Numbered from the stretch's first letter, positions 51,646 to 60,985 are shown. The stretch: 64,000 nucleotides of DNA from Streptomyces collinus Tu 365 (GCF_000444875.1 NC_021985.1:5600170-5664169), one strand, 5' to 3'. Translations and numbers: made by a program. Notes: generated from the sequence alone by a model not told the origin.

Positions 51646-51814
51646 TCGTTTGTTCGTCGCATGATTCCCGGCATGTTGGGGTGGTGAGTGAAGCAAATCC
51701 GTTCCCATAACGGTCAGTTGTAGTGCTGAATGTAAGAGCGGGGATACGCAACGGCGCACGCCCGGCACGGCACGGAGGGGTGTTGCGCTCCTGGCGGCTG
51801 AGAGGGGACTGTTC

Positions 51815-52897
51815 GTGCACGCTTTCTCACACGGCACCACATCGTCGACAGCGGTCGCGGTACCGCCGTCTCTCGCCCTCCCGGTGATCGAGGACGTGTT
51901 TCCCCGGCAGCTCCACCCGTATTGGCCGAAGCTCCAGGAGAAGACCCGGCTGTGGCTGCTCGAAAAACGGCTCATGCCGGCGGACAAGGTGCGGGAATAT
52001 GCCGACGGTCTTTGCTACACGGACCTGATGGCGGGGTACTACACGGACGCCTCCGAGGAGGTGCTCCAGGCCATCGCCGACTACAGCGCCTGGTTCTTCG
52101 TCTGGGACGACCGCCACGACCGGGACATCGTGCACGGCCGCCCGGACGACTGGCGGCGCCTCAGGCACCGCCTGCACGCGGCCCTCGACTCCCCCCGGCA
52201 CCATCTGCACCACCCGGACGCCCTGGTTGCGGGGTTCGCGGACAGTCTGCTGCGGTTGTACTCGTTCCTGCCGCGCACCTGGAACCGGCGTTTCGCCCGC
52301 CACTTCCACGAGGTGATCGAGGCCTACGACCGCGAGTTCCGCAACCGGACCGCGGGATACGTCCCGAAGGTCGAGGAGTACCTCGCCCTGCGCCGGCTCA
52401 CCTTCGCGCACTGGATATGGACGGACCTGCTGGAGCAGGGCGCCGGCTGTGAACTCCCGGACCCGGTGAGGAAACACGCGGCATATCGCAGGCCGGCCCT
52501 GCTGAGCCAGGAATTCGCCGCCTGGTACAACGACCTCTGCTCGCTGCCCAAGGAAATAGCGGGCGACGAGGTGCACAATCTCGGAATCAGTCTCGTCACA
52601 CATGAGGGGTTCACCCTCGAAGAGGCCGTGGACGAGGTGAGGCGACGCGTCGAGGAATGTGTCAGCGAATTCCTGGAGGCCGAGCGCGAGGCCCTGCGGT
52701 TCGCCGACGGGCTCGCCGACGGAACCACGCGCGGAAAGGAATTGAGCGCCGCCGTGCGCGTCTGCGTCGGAAACATGCGGAACTGGTTCAGCTCCGTCTA
52801 CTGGTTCCACCACGAGTCAGGCCGGTACATGGTCGACAGCTGGGACGACCGGTCCACGCCCCCGTACGTCAACAACGAAGCGGCAGGTGAGAAATGA
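51815..52897 (+). CDS. Epi-isozizaene synthase (sesquiterpene cyclase)
   Basis: 360 aa, very close to the S. coelicolor enzyme throughout, including the C-terminal DSWDDRSTPPYVNNEAAG. Aspartate-rich motif DDRHD at 98-102 and NSE triad N239/S243/E247 in NDLCSLPKE bind the Mg-diphosphate. It cyclises farnesyl diphosphate to epi-isozizaene, precursor of the antibiotic albaflavenone. GAGAGGGG lies before GTG 51815. It overlaps the P450 gene by 4 bases. Confidence 0.95.
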   Translation: MHAFSHGTTSSTAVAVPPSLALPVIEDVFPRQLHPYWPKLQEKTRLWLLEKRLMPADKVREYADGLCYTDLMAGYYTDASEEVLQAIADYSAWFFVWDDRHDRDIVHGRPDDWRRLRHRLHAALDSPRHHLHHPDALVAGFADSLLRLYSFLPRTWNRRFARHFHEVIEAYDREFRNRTAGYVPKVEEYLALRRLTFAHWIWTDLLEQGAGCELPDPVRKHAAYRRPALLSQEFAAWYNDLCSLPKEIAGDEVHNLGISLVTHEGFTLEEAVDEVRRRVEECVSEFLEAEREALRFADGLADGTTRGKELSAAVRVCVGNMRNWFSSVYWFHHESGRYMVDSWDDRSTPPYVNNEAAGEK

Positions 52898-54264
52898 CCG
52901 TCGAGTCTGTGAAGCCCGTGACCCCGCGGACACCGGAACTGCGTGAGCCGCCGCTGGCCGGCGGCGCCGTCCCGGGCCTCGGCCACGGCCTGAAACTGGT
53001 CCGCGACCCGCTGGCCTTCATGTCCGGCCTGCGCGAGCACGGTGACGTCGTGCGCCTGAAGCTCGGCCCGAAGACGGTCTACGCCGTCACCACCCCGGCG
53101 CTCACCGGCGCCCTCGCGCTCAGCCCCGACTACCGCATCGACGGACCGCTGTGGGAGTCCCTGGAGGGCCTGCTGGGCGAGGAGGGCGTGGCGACCGCCA
53201 ACGGCCCCCGGCACCGCCGCCAGCGGCGCACCATCCAGCCCGCGTTCCGGCTCGACGCGATCCCCGCCTACGGCCCGGTGATGGAGGAGGAGGCGCACGG
53301 GCTGACCGAGCGCTGGAAGCCGGGCGCGACCGTCGACTGCACCGCGGAGTCGTTCCGTGTCGCCGTGCGCATCGCCGCCCGCTGCCTGTTGCGCGGCGAG
53401 TACATGGACGAGCGCGCCGAGCGGCTGAGCGCCGATCTCGCCACCGTCTTCCGTGGTATGTACCGCAGGATGGTCATCCCGCTCGGACCGCTCTACCGGC
53501 TGCCGTTCCCGGCCAACCGCGAATTCAACCGGGCACTGGCCGATTTGCATCTGCTGGTCGACGAGATCGTCGCCGAGCGGAGGGCATCTGGTCAAAAGCC
53601 GGACGATTTGCTGACGGCATTGCTGGAGGCGAAGGACGACAATGGCGACCCCATCGGGGAACAGGAGATCCACGACCAGGTGGTCGCGATACTCACCCCC
53701 GGAAGCGAAACAGTCGCCTCCACGATCATGTGGTTGCTCCAGGTGCTCGCGGAACACCCGGAACACGCGGAGAAGGTGCGCGCGGAGGTTGAATCCGTGA
53801 CCGGTGGCCGGCCCGTCGGATTCGCCGACGTCCGGGAGCTCAGGCACACCAACAATGTGGTCGTGGAAGCCATGCGGCTCAGGCCCGCCGTTTGGATATT
53901 GACCCGGCGCGCGGTGACCGACACCGAGCTGGGCGGCTATCGCATTCCGGCCGGGGCGGACATCGTCTACAGCCCCTACGCCGTCCAGCGCGACGCCCGC
54001 TCCTACGACCGCCACCTCGACTTCGACCCGGACCGCTGGCTGCCCGAGCGGGCCAAGGAGGTGCCGAAGTACGCCATGAGCCCGTTCAGCGTGGGCAACC
54101 GCAAGTGCCCCAGCGACCACTTCTCCATGGCCCAGCTCAGCCTGATCACCGCGGCGATCTCGGCGAAGTACCGCTTCGAGCAGGTCGGCGGGTCGGACGA
54201 CAGCACCCGCGTGGGCATCACGCTGCGGCCGCACCGGCTGCTGCTGAGGCCCCTGCCCTGGTAG
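52894..54264 (+). CDS. cyp170A1: CYP170A-type albaflavenone synthase (cytochrome P450)
   Basis: 456 aa. I-helix ILTPGSETVAS, ExxR at E325/R328 (EAMRLRP) and haem-ligand Cys405 in FSVGNRKCPSDHF, where the usual Gly two positions after Cys is Ser. The enzyme oxidises epi-isozizaene to albaflavenone in two steps. DDNGD at 248-252 matches the aspartate-rich motif of the second, terpene-synthase active site reported in CYP170A1. It needs a ferredoxin and reductase encoded elsewhere. Coupled to the cyclase by ATGA. Confidence 0.94.
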   Translation: MTVESVKPVTPRTPELREPPLAGGAVPGLGHGLKLVRDPLAFMSGLREHGDVVRLKLGPKTVYAVTTPALTGALALSPDYRIDGPLWESLEGLLGEEGVATANGPRHRRQRRTIQPAFRLDAIPAYGPVMEEEAHGLTERWKPGATVDCTAESFRVAVRIAARCLLRGEYMDERAERLSADLATVFRGMYRRMVIPLGPLYRLPFPANREFNRALADLHLLVDEIVAERRASGQKPDDLLTALLEAKDDNGDPIGEQEIHDQVVAILTPGSETVASTIMWLLQVLAEHPEHAEKVRAEVESVTGGRPVGFADVRELRHTNNVVVEAMRLRPAVWILTRRAVTDTELGGYRIPAGADIVYSPYAVQRDARSYDRHLDFDPDRWLPERAKEVPKYAMSPFSVGNRKCPSDHFSMAQLSLITAAISAKYRFEQVGGSDDSTRVGITLRPHRLLLRPLPW

Positions 54265-54292
54265 CCCGCGGCCGGGCGGCGCCGGCGCGCGT

Positions 54293-55255
54293 TCAGGCGG
54301 CCTGCGGGCCGCGGAACGTGCGCCGGTAGGCCACCGGGGTGGTGCCCAGCGCGCGGACGAACTGGTGGCGCAGCGCGGCCGCCGTGCCGAAGCCCGTGCG
54401 CGAGGCGATCGCCTCCATGGTCTCGTCCGTGCCCTCCAGCAACTCCTGGGCCAGCAGCACGCGCTGGCGCAGGATCCAGCGGTAGGGGGTGGTCCCCGTC
54501 TCCTGCTGGAAGCGGCGGGCGAAGGTGCGCGGGGCCATGTGGGCGCGGGCGGCGAGCTGTTCGACGGTCACCTCCCGGTCGAGGTGCCGCTCCATCCACG
54601 CGAGGACCTCGCCGACGGTGTCGCACGGGGCCTTGGGCAGCGGCCGCTCGATGTACTGCGCCTGGCCGCCGTCGCGGTGCGGCGGCACCACCATGCGCCG
54701 GGCGATCCGGTTGGCGACCTCCGGGCCCTGTTCCCTGCGGACGAGGTGCAGACAGGCGTCGATGCCGGCCGCGGTGCCGGCGGAGGTGATCACCGGGTCC
54801 TCGTCCACGTAGAGCACGTCCGGCTCGACGGTCAGCCGCGGGTACTGGCGGGCCAGCTCGTCCGCGTGGTGCCAGTGCACGGCGCACCGCCGGCCGTCCA
54901 GCAGTCCGGCCGCGGCGAGCACGAAGACGCCCGAGCAGACGCTGAGCACCCGGGCGCCGCGGTCCACACCACGGCGCAGGGCGTCCAGCAGCTCGGGCGG
55001 GAAGGGCCGGGAGGCGTAGTGGGAGCCGGCCGGCACGGCGATCAGATCGGCCGAATCCAGTCGCTCCAGGCCGTGCTCCACGTGCAGCGAGAAACCCGCG
55101 TTCGAACGCAGGGTGCGGCCTTCGGCCGAGGCGACGGCGAAGTCGTACACGGGCAGGCCCTCGTCGCTGCGGTCGGTGCCGAAGACCTCGCACACGACGG
55201 CCAGCTCGAAGGGGTTCACGCCGTCGAGGAGGACGGCGACCACGTTGCGCAGCAT
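54293..55255 (-). CDS. nrdS: AraC/GlxA-family regulator NrdS
   Basis: 320 aa. The N-terminal DJ-1/PfpI amidotransferase-like domain (LLDGVNPFELAVVCEVFGTD, VLSVCSGVFVLAAAGLLDGR) keeps a Cys. The C-terminal AraC HTH pair reads VEQLAARAHMAPRTFARRFQ and AIASRTGFGTAAALRHQFVR. It lies downstream of nrdB on the same strand, as in the S. coelicolor nrdABS cluster from which the name comes. ATG 55255 is chosen; the upstream extension looks non-coding. Confidence 0.85.
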   Translation of the reverse strand: MLRNVVAVLLDGVNPFELAVVCEVFGTDRSDEGLPVYDFAVASAEGRTLRSNAGFSLHVEHGLERLDSADLIAVPAGSHYASRPFPPELLDALRRGVDRGARVLSVCSGVFVLAAAGLLDGRRCAVHWHHADELARQYPRLTVEPDVLYVDEDPVITSAGTAAGIDACLHLVRREQGPEVANRIARRMVVPPHRDGGQAQYIERPLPKAPCDTVGEVLAWMERHLDREVTVEQLAARAHMAPRTFARRFQQETGTTPYRWILRQRVLLAQELLEGTDETMEAIASRTGFGTAAALRHQFVRALGTTPVAYRRTFRGPQAA

Positions 55256-55348
55256 GCCGTCAGTGTGCCTCGCCGCTGGCAGTAAATCGAGGGTGCGCGG
55301 CAGTCCTGCCACTCCCGGTAAGGAGTGTCAGGCGAGACAGTGGTGTCT

Positions 55349-55609
55349 ATGACTACGGCACAGACAGAAGGACTGCTCGGCATGGTCGCCGTGATCGGGA
55401 TCCTGGGCCTCCTGGTCCTCCCGGCGGTGATCGGCATCGTGCGGGACCGGATCATCGACCGTCAGATCAGGAGGGCCCAGGAGGCCCCCGAAGCCCGGGA
55501 GACCCGGGCCGGAAGGAGGGATCAGAAGTCCTCGTCCAGGTCGACCGTGCCTTCCACCGCGACCTGGTACGCCGACGGGCGGCGCTCGAAGAAGTTCGTC
55601 AGCTCCTGA
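55349..55609 (+). CDS. Small membrane protein, convergent with and overlapping nrdB
   Basis: 86 aa. One long hydrophobic helix (LLGMVAVIGILGLLVLPAVI) and a basic tail (RDRIIDRQIRRAQ). Codon use is typical up to about 55520; the last 88 bases are antisense to the end of nrdB. It lies between nrdS and nrdB, interrupting the nrdBS pair. I do not recognise it; translation is not certain. Confidence 0.5.
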   Translation: MTTAQTEGLLGMVAVIGILGLLVLPAVIGIVRDRIIDRQIRRAQEAPEARETRAGRRDQKSSSRSTVPSTATWYADGRRSKKFVSS

Positions 55610-56535
55610 ACACCCTGCAGCTCCATGAAGGAGAACGGGTTCTCCGAGCCGTACACCGGCGCGAAGCCGAGACGCGTCAGACGCTGGTCGGCGACGCACT
55701 CCAGGTACTGGCGCATCGACTCGGTGTTCATCCCCGGGAGGCCGTCACCGCACAGGTCGCGCGCGAACTGCAGCTCGGCCTCGACGGCCTCCCGCAGCAT
55801 GTCGGTGACCTGCTGCCGCAGCTCGTCGTCGAAGAGGTCCGGCTCCTCCTTGCGGACGGTGTCGACCACGTCGAAGGCGAAGGACATGTGCATCGTCTCG
55901 TCGCGGAACACCCAGTTGGTGCCGGTGGCGAGGCCGTGCAGCAGGCCCCGGCTGCGGAACCAGTAGACGTACGCGAAGGCGCCGTAGAAGAACAGGCCCT
56001 CGATGCACGCGGCGAAGCAGATCAGGTTCAGCAGGAACCGCCGGCGGTCCGCCCGGGACTCCAGGCGGTCCAGCTTCTCCACCTCGTTGATCCACTTGAA
56101 GCAGAACCCCGCCTTCTCGCGGATGGAGGGGATGTTCTCCACGGCCGCGAAGGCCGCCGCCCGGTCGTCCGGGTCGGGCAGGTAGGTGTCCAGCAGCGTC
56201 AGGTAGAACTGGACGTGCACGGCCTCCTCGAAGAGCTGCCGGCTCAGGTAGAGCCGCGCCTCGGGGGAGTTGATGTGCTTGTACAGCGTCAGCACCAGGT
56301 TGTTCGCGACGATCGAGTCGCCCGTCGCGAAGAACGCCACCAGGCGGCCGATGAGGTGCTGCTCCTCCGGGGACAGCTTCGCGAGGTCGGCCACGTCCGA
56401 GTGGAGGTCGACCTCCTCCACGGTCCAGGTGTTCTTGATGGCGTCGCGGTAGCGCTCGTAGAAGTCCGGGTAGCGCATCGGACGCAGGGTCAGTTCGAAG
56501 CCCGGGTCGAGCAGGTTCTGGTGACGGGTGGTCAT
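55522..56535 (-). CDS. nrdB: Class Ia ribonucleotide reductase beta subunit NrdB
   Basis: 337 aa ferritin-like protein. The di-iron ligands and radical tyrosine are visible as EAVHVQFY (Glu, His, Tyr in class Ia spacing), with further ligands in EEVDLHSD and RDETMHMSFAFD. It supplies the tyrosyl radical to NrdA. The C-terminus ends EGTVDLDEDF, the acidic docking tail. Its ATG overlaps the nrdA stop by one base (TAATG). Confidence 0.94.
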   Translation of the reverse strand: MTTRHQNLLDPGFELTLRPMRYPDFYERYRDAIKNTWTVEEVDLHSDVADLAKLSPEEQHLIGRLVAFFATGDSIVANNLVLTLYKHINSPEARLYLSRQLFEEAVHVQFYLTLLDTYLPDPDDRAAAFAAVENIPSIREKAGFCFKWINEVEKLDRLESRADRRRFLLNLICFAACIEGLFFYGAFAYVYWFRSRGLLHGLATGTNWVFRDETMHMSFAFDVVDTVRKEEPDLFDDELRQQVTDMLREAVEAELQFARDLCGDGLPGMNTESMRQYLECVADQRLTRLGFAPVYGSENPFSFMELQGVQELTNFFERRPSAYQVAVEGTVDLDEDF

Positions 56536-58904
56536 TACTGGCAGGCCTCGCAGGACTCGGGGTTCTCAAGGGAGCAGGCGACCGCGTCGGGGTCGGCGGC
56601 CTGCTGGACGGGGATGGCGGCCTCGGCCCGCGCCTGGCCCTGGGCGGCCCGGGCGATCCGGGTCGCCGGACGGGAGCGCAGGTAGTACGTCGTCTTCAGG
56701 CCCGACTTCCAGGCGTAGGCGTACATCGAGGAGAGCTTGCCGATGGTCGGCGTCTCCAGGAACAGGTTCAGCGACTGCGCCTGGTCCAGGAACGGGGTGC
56801 GGGCGGCGGCCATGTCGATCAGACCGCGCTGCGGGATCTCCCACGCCGTGCGGTACAGCGCCCGCACCTCGGCCGGGATCCAGGCGAAGTCCTGCACCGA
56901 GCCGTTCGAGTCGCGCAGCGCCTCCCGGGTCCGGGCGTCCCACACGCCCAGCTCCTTCAGGTCCTGCACCAGGTAGGAGTTCACCTGGAGGAACTCACCG
57001 GACAGCGTCTCGCGCTTGAACAGGTTGGACACCTGCGGCTCGATGCACTCGTACACGCCCGCGATGGAGGCGATGGTCGCGGTCGGCGCGATCGCCAGGA
57101 GCAGCGAGTTGCGCATGCCCACGGAGGCGATCCGCTCGCGCAGCGCCGCCCAGCGTTCCGGCCAGGTCAGCTCCACGTCGTAGTGGTCCGGGTGCAGGAC
57201 GCCGCGGGCGGTGCGGGTCTTCTCCCAGGCCGGCAGCGGGCCGTTGCGCTCGGCGAGGTCGGCGGAGGCCTCGTAGGCGGCCAGCATGATCCGCTCGGCG
57301 ATCCGCGTGGACAGGGCCCTGGCCTCGGCGGAGTCGAAGGGCAGGCGCAGCTTGAAGAAGACGTCCTGCAGGCCCATCGCGCCCAGGCCCACCGGACGCC
57401 ACTTGGCGTTGGAACGGCCCGCCTGCTCGGTGGGGTAGAAGTTGATGTCCACGACGCGGTCGAGGAAGGTGACGGCGGTGCGGACCGTGGCGTCCAGGCG
57501 CTCCCAGTCGAGGTCGCCGTCGGTCACGAAGGCGCCGAGGTTGACCGAACCCAGGTTGCAGACGGCCGTCTCCCCGTCGTCCGTGACCTCCAGGATCTCG
57601 GTGCAGAGGTTGGAGGAGTGCACCACGTGGCCCGCGGTCGCCGTCTGGTTGGCGGTGCGGTTGGCGGCGTCCTTGAAGGTCATCCAGCCGTTGCCGGTCT
57701 GCGCGAGGGTGCGCATCATGCGGCCGTACAGGTCGCGGGCCGGGATGGTCCGGCGGGCGAGCCCGTCCGCCTCCGCCCTGCGGTAGGCCGCGTCGAACTC
57801 CGCGCCCCACAGGTCCACCAGTTCCGGCACGTCCGCCGGGGAGAACAGCGACCACTGCTCGTCGGCGTTGACCCGGCGCATGAACTCGTCCGGGACCCAG
57901 TGCGCCAGGTTCAGGTTGTGCGTACGGCGGGCGTCCTCACCGGTGTTGTCGCGCAGCTCCAGGAACTCCTCGATGTCGGAGTGCCAGGTCTCCAGGTACA
58001 CCGCGGCCGCGCCCTTGCGCCGCCCGCCCTGGTTCACGGCGGCCACGGAGGCGTCCAGGGTCTTCAGGAACGGCACGATGCCGTTGGAGTGCCCGTTGGT
58101 GCCGCGGATCAGCGAACCGCGGCTGCGGATGCGGGAGTACGACAGGCCGATGCCGCCGGCGTGCTTCGAGAGGCGGGCCACCTGGTGGTAGCGGTCGTAG
58201 ATGGAGTCCAGCTCGTCCAGCGGCGAGTCGAGCAGGTAGCAGGACGACATCTGCGGGTGCCGCGTGCCGGAGTTGAACAGCGTGGGGGAGGAGGGCAGGT
58301 AGTCGAGGCGGCTCATCAGCCGGTAGAGGGCGGCGACCTCGTCCAGGGAGCGGACCGTGTCGTCCTCGGCGAGGCCCGACGCCACCCGCAGCATGAAGTG
58401 CTGGGGCGTCTCGATCACCTTGCGGGTGATGGGGTGCCTCAGCAGGTAGCGGCTGTGCAGGGTGCGCAGGCCGAAGTAGCCGAAGCGGTCGTCGGCCGCG
58501 GTGTCGACCAGCGCGTCGAGGCGGTCGGCGTGCAGCCGGACGAACTCCGCGGTGCGGTCGGCGATCAGGCCCTCGCGGTGGCCCACGGCGACGGACCCGG
58601 TGAAGGAGGTGACGCCCTGCGAGGCGGCCTCGGCGCGCACCGAGACGGTCAGCAGCCGGGCGGCCAGCCGGGAGTAGGCCGGGTCCTCGGAGATGAGTCC
58701 GGCGGCCGCCTCGGTGGCCAGCTCGCGCAGCTCCGCCTCGTCCGCCCGCGCGGACCGGCCGCGCAGCGCGGCCGCGGCCACCCGGCCGGGGTCGGCGTCG
58801 GGGAGGTCGGCGGTCAGCTCGGTCAGGGTCCGCAGCAGCGCGGCACCGGGACCGTCGGCGTTCGGGTCGCTGACCGGAGCCGGATCGGCGGGCGCGATGG
58901 TCAC
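56535..58904 (-). CDS. nrdA: Class Ia ribonucleotide reductase alpha subunit NrdA
   Basis: 789 aa. Active-site cysteines: MSSCYLLDSP and AVCNLGSVNL (redox pair), SSNLCTEIL (thiyl radical site), and a C-terminal CEACQ shuttle. The N-terminus starts with about 25 disordered residues and enters at the second half of the usual ATP-cone, so the nucleotide-binding first half seems absent. The GTG at 58904 has GAGGGAGAG upstream. Expression is expected to be shut by coenzyme B12 through the leader riboswitch, and by NrdR. Confidence 0.94.
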   Translation of the reverse strand: MTIAPADPAPVSDPNADGPGAALLRTLTELTADLPDADPGRVAAAALRGRSARADEAELRELATEAAAGLISEDPAYSRLAARLLTVSVRAEAASQGVTSFTGSVAVGHREGLIADRTAEFVRLHADRLDALVDTAADDRFGYFGLRTLHSRYLLRHPITRKVIETPQHFMLRVASGLAEDDTVRSLDEVAALYRLMSRLDYLPSSPTLFNSGTRHPQMSSCYLLDSPLDELDSIYDRYHQVARLSKHAGGIGLSYSRIRSRGSLIRGTNGHSNGIVPFLKTLDASVAAVNQGGRRKGAAAVYLETWHSDIEEFLELRDNTGEDARRTHNLNLAHWVPDEFMRRVNADEQWSLFSPADVPELVDLWGAEFDAAYRRAEADGLARRTIPARDLYGRMMRTLAQTGNGWMTFKDAANRTANQTATAGHVVHSSNLCTEILEVTDDGETAVCNLGSVNLGAFVTDGDLDWERLDATVRTAVTFLDRVVDINFYPTEQAGRSNAKWRPVGLGAMGLQDVFFKLRLPFDSAEARALSTRIAERIMLAAYEASADLAERNGPLPAWEKTRTARGVLHPDHYDVELTWPERWAALRERIASVGMRNSLLLAIAPTATIASIAGVYECIEPQVSNLFKRETLSGEFLQVNSYLVQDLKELGVWDARTREALRDSNGSVQDFAWIPAEVRALYRTAWEIPQRGLIDMAAARTPFLDQAQSLNLFLETPTIGKLSSMYAYAWKSGLKTTYYLRSRPATRIARAAQGQARAEAAIPVQQAADPDAVACSLENPESCEACQ

Positions 58905-59048
58905 GTGGGGCTCTCCCTCGCTCGGCACGGGGGCCCGGCGGAGGGCAGCGGGCGGCGACGGCACGAGGGCGCACGACGTCGCGTCCACCGGCCCACTCCA
59001 CGAGGCCCGGACGTCTGGGGGCACCCGGACCGGACGGCCGGGCGCGCG

Positions 59049-59152
59049 CTGACGGCAGGTCCTCGGACTGGACAGGCGCGCGGATGCACGCAAGTACACC
59101 GTTGCGGGACAGTTCCGGATTCGCACCGGATTCCCCTGCGGCGACAGCGAGC
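59049..59152 (-). promoter_or_regulatory. Cobalamin (B12) riboswitch in the nrdA leader
   Basis: Read on the minus strand: GGGGAATCCGGTGCGAATCC, then GGAACTGTCCCGCAACGGTG, and after about 40 bases the B12 box AGTCCGAGGACCTGCCGTC. These are the conserved core elements of the class. About 145 bases separate the box from the nrdA GTG; no clear intrinsic terminator was seen there, so control may act on translation or by Rho. Repression of nrdAB by B12 lets the B12-dependent class II enzyme take over. Confidence 0.93.
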
Positions 59153-59155
59153 ATG

Positions 59156-59202
59156 AGCATACATCTAGTGCCGGGCTGTGGTGTCACCCCCAGATGTTGT
59201 GT
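59156..59202 (-). promoter_or_regulatory. Tandem NrdR-like boxes and promoter of nrdA
   Basis: Minus strand: ACACAACATCTGGGGG (59202-59187) and GCACTAGATGTATGCT (59171-59156), each similar to the NrdR consensus, exactly 31 bp apart (three helical turns). TATGCT in the second box is a likely -10, with TGACAC 19 bases before it, so NrdR binding would block polymerase. Confidence 0.72.
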
Positions 59203-59356
59203 CTGTCGCGAGGTGCGGTGGCTCCAGAGGGTCAGCTCGCGGACCGCCAGAGTGACGAGCGGCGGCCCCCGCCTGGCGGCCGGGGGACGGCCCGGGGACG
59301 ACACGGAGCGGGCCGCCGACATGGCGTCGGCGGCCCGCTCCCGGTGTGCCGTCCGG

Positions 59357-60985
59357 TCAGTGGCCGGCGCCCGCCGTGGCCGGCGGGAGCTCCACCTGGA
59401 CCCCCGCGTCGCCCGCGTCCGCCGTGTAGTCCTCCGGCCGGGTCTCGTCGAGGCCCTCGGGGGCCTTCACGGCCTTCAGGACGAACGTGAGGACCACCGT
59501 GACCACCACGTTGAGGACGAACGCCGTGAGACCGATGTAGCCGATCTCACCGATGCCCGGGATCTCCTTCGCGGAGCCGCCGAAGTGCTTCTGCGTCGGG
59601 GAGGCGACGCCGTAGGCGGCGAACGTGCCGTAGACCATACCGACCGCCCAGCCGGCCAGCAGCGCCCAGCGGTGGAACCAGCGCGTGAACAGACCGCCGA
59701 CCAGGGCCGGGAAGGTCTGCAGGATCCAGATGCCGCCCAGCAGCTGGAAGTTGATGGCCACCGTCTTGTCCATCGTCAGGACGAAGACCAGCGCGCCCAC
59801 CTTCACCAGCAGCGACACGACCTTGGAGACCTGCGCCTCCTGCTTCGGCGTGGCGTCCGGCTTGATGAAGTCCTTGTAGATGTTGCGCGTGAACAGGTTC
59901 GCCGCGGCGATGGACATGATGGCCGCCGGCACCAGGGCACCGATGCCGATCGCCGCGAAGGCCACGCCCGCGAACCAGTCCGGGAACATGTCCTCGAACA
60001 GCTGCGGGATCGCCAGCTGCCCGTTGGTGACCTTGACCCCGGCCGCGATCGCCATGAAGCCGAGCAGCGCGAGCAGGCCCAGCATCAGCGAGTACAGCGG
60101 CAGGATCGTGGTGTTGCGGCGGATCACCTCACGGCTCCTGGAGGACAGGGTCGCGGTGATCGAGTGCGGGTACATGAACAGCGCCAGGGCCGAGCCGAGC
60201 GCCAGCGTGGCGTAGGTCCACTGACCGGCCTCCGGCGGGACGAGCGCGCCGCGCGGCTTGCCGGTGGCCGGGTTGACCTGGCTGAACGCGGCGCTCGCCT
60301 TGGCGAAGACGTCGTCGAAACCGCCCAGCTTGATCGGGATGTAGATGATCGCCACCGCGATGACGATGTAGATCAGCGCGTCCTTCACGAACGCGATCAG
60401 GGCGGGGGCGCGCAGACCCGACGAGTAGGTGTACGCGGCCAGCACGCCGAAGGCGATGAGCAGCGGCAGGTCCTTGACGAACCAGTTGGTGTTCTCGCCG
60501 CCGCCGACGCCCATCACGTCCAGCACCGCCTGGATGCCGACGAGCTGGAGCGCGATGTACGGCATCGTCGCGAGGATGCCGGTGAGCGCCACGGCCAGCG
60601 ACAGGCCCTTGGAGCCGAAGCGGCCGCGCACGAAGTCCGACGTCGTCACATAGCCGTGGCGGTGCGAGACCGACCACAGGCGGGGCAGGAACGTGAAGAT
60701 CAGCGGGTAGACCAGGATCGTGTACGGCACCGCGAAGAACCCGGCCGCGCCCGCCGCGTAGATCGCGGCCGGTACGGCGACGAAGGTGTACGCCGTGTAC
60801 AGGTCGCCGCCGAGCAGGAACCAGGTGACCCAGGTGCCGAACGACCTGCCGCCCAGGCCCCATTCGTCCAGCGAGTGCTCGTTGTCGGCCTTGCGCCAGC
60901 GCGCGGCCAGGAAGCCCATGACCGTGACGGCCAGGAAGAAGAAGATGAAGACGCCGAGCGCGACGCCGTTGACGCCGTCCTTCAC
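59357..60985 (-). CDS. Sodium:solute symporter (monocarboxylate type)
   Basis: 542 aa, about 13 membrane helices, SSS family (LLGGDLYTAYTFVAVPAAIY, YALQ-type core LATMPYIALQLVGIQAVLD, MYPHSITATLSSRSREVIRR). The variant next to a DUF3311 protein usually carries acetate, pyruvate or similar monocarboxylates; the substrate here is inferred. The GTG overlaps the DUF3311 stop (GTGA). The tail is Pro/Ala-rich and cytoplasmic. Confidence 0.88.
   Translation of the reverse strand: MKDGVNGVALGVFIFFFLAVTVMGFLAARWRKADNEHSLDEWGLGGRSFGTWVTWFLLGGDLYTAYTFVAVPAAIYAAGAAGFFAVPYTILVYPLIFTFLPRLWSVSHRHGYVTTSDFVRGRFGSKGLSLAVALTGILATMPYIALQLVGIQAVLDVMGVGGGENTNWFVKDLPLLIAFGVLAAYTYSSGLRAPALIAFVKDALIYIVIAVAIIYIPIKLGGFDDVFAKASAAFSQVNPATGKPRGALVPPEAGQWTYATLALGSALALFMYPHSITATLSSRSREVIRRNTTILPLYSLMLGLLALLGFMAIAAGVKVTNGQLAIPQLFEDMFPDWFAGVAFAAIGIGALVPAAIMSIAAANLFTRNIYKDFIKPDATPKQEAQVSKVVSLLVKVGALVFVLTMDKTVAINFQLLGGIWILQTFPALVGGLFTRWFHRWALLAGWAVGMVYGTFAAYGVASPTQKHFGGSAKEIPGIGEIGYIGLTAFVLNVVVTVVLTFVLKAVKAPEGLDETRPEDYTADAGDAGVQVELPPATAGAGH

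Noticed and set aside
58905..59126. N-terminal extension of nrdA to an upstream ATG
   Set aside because: It would translate the riboswitch; the GTG at 58904 has a good ribosome site.
57183..59156. 657-residue plus-strand frame over nrdA and its leader
   Set aside because: Runs antisense through nrdA and the riboswitch; no recognisable domain.
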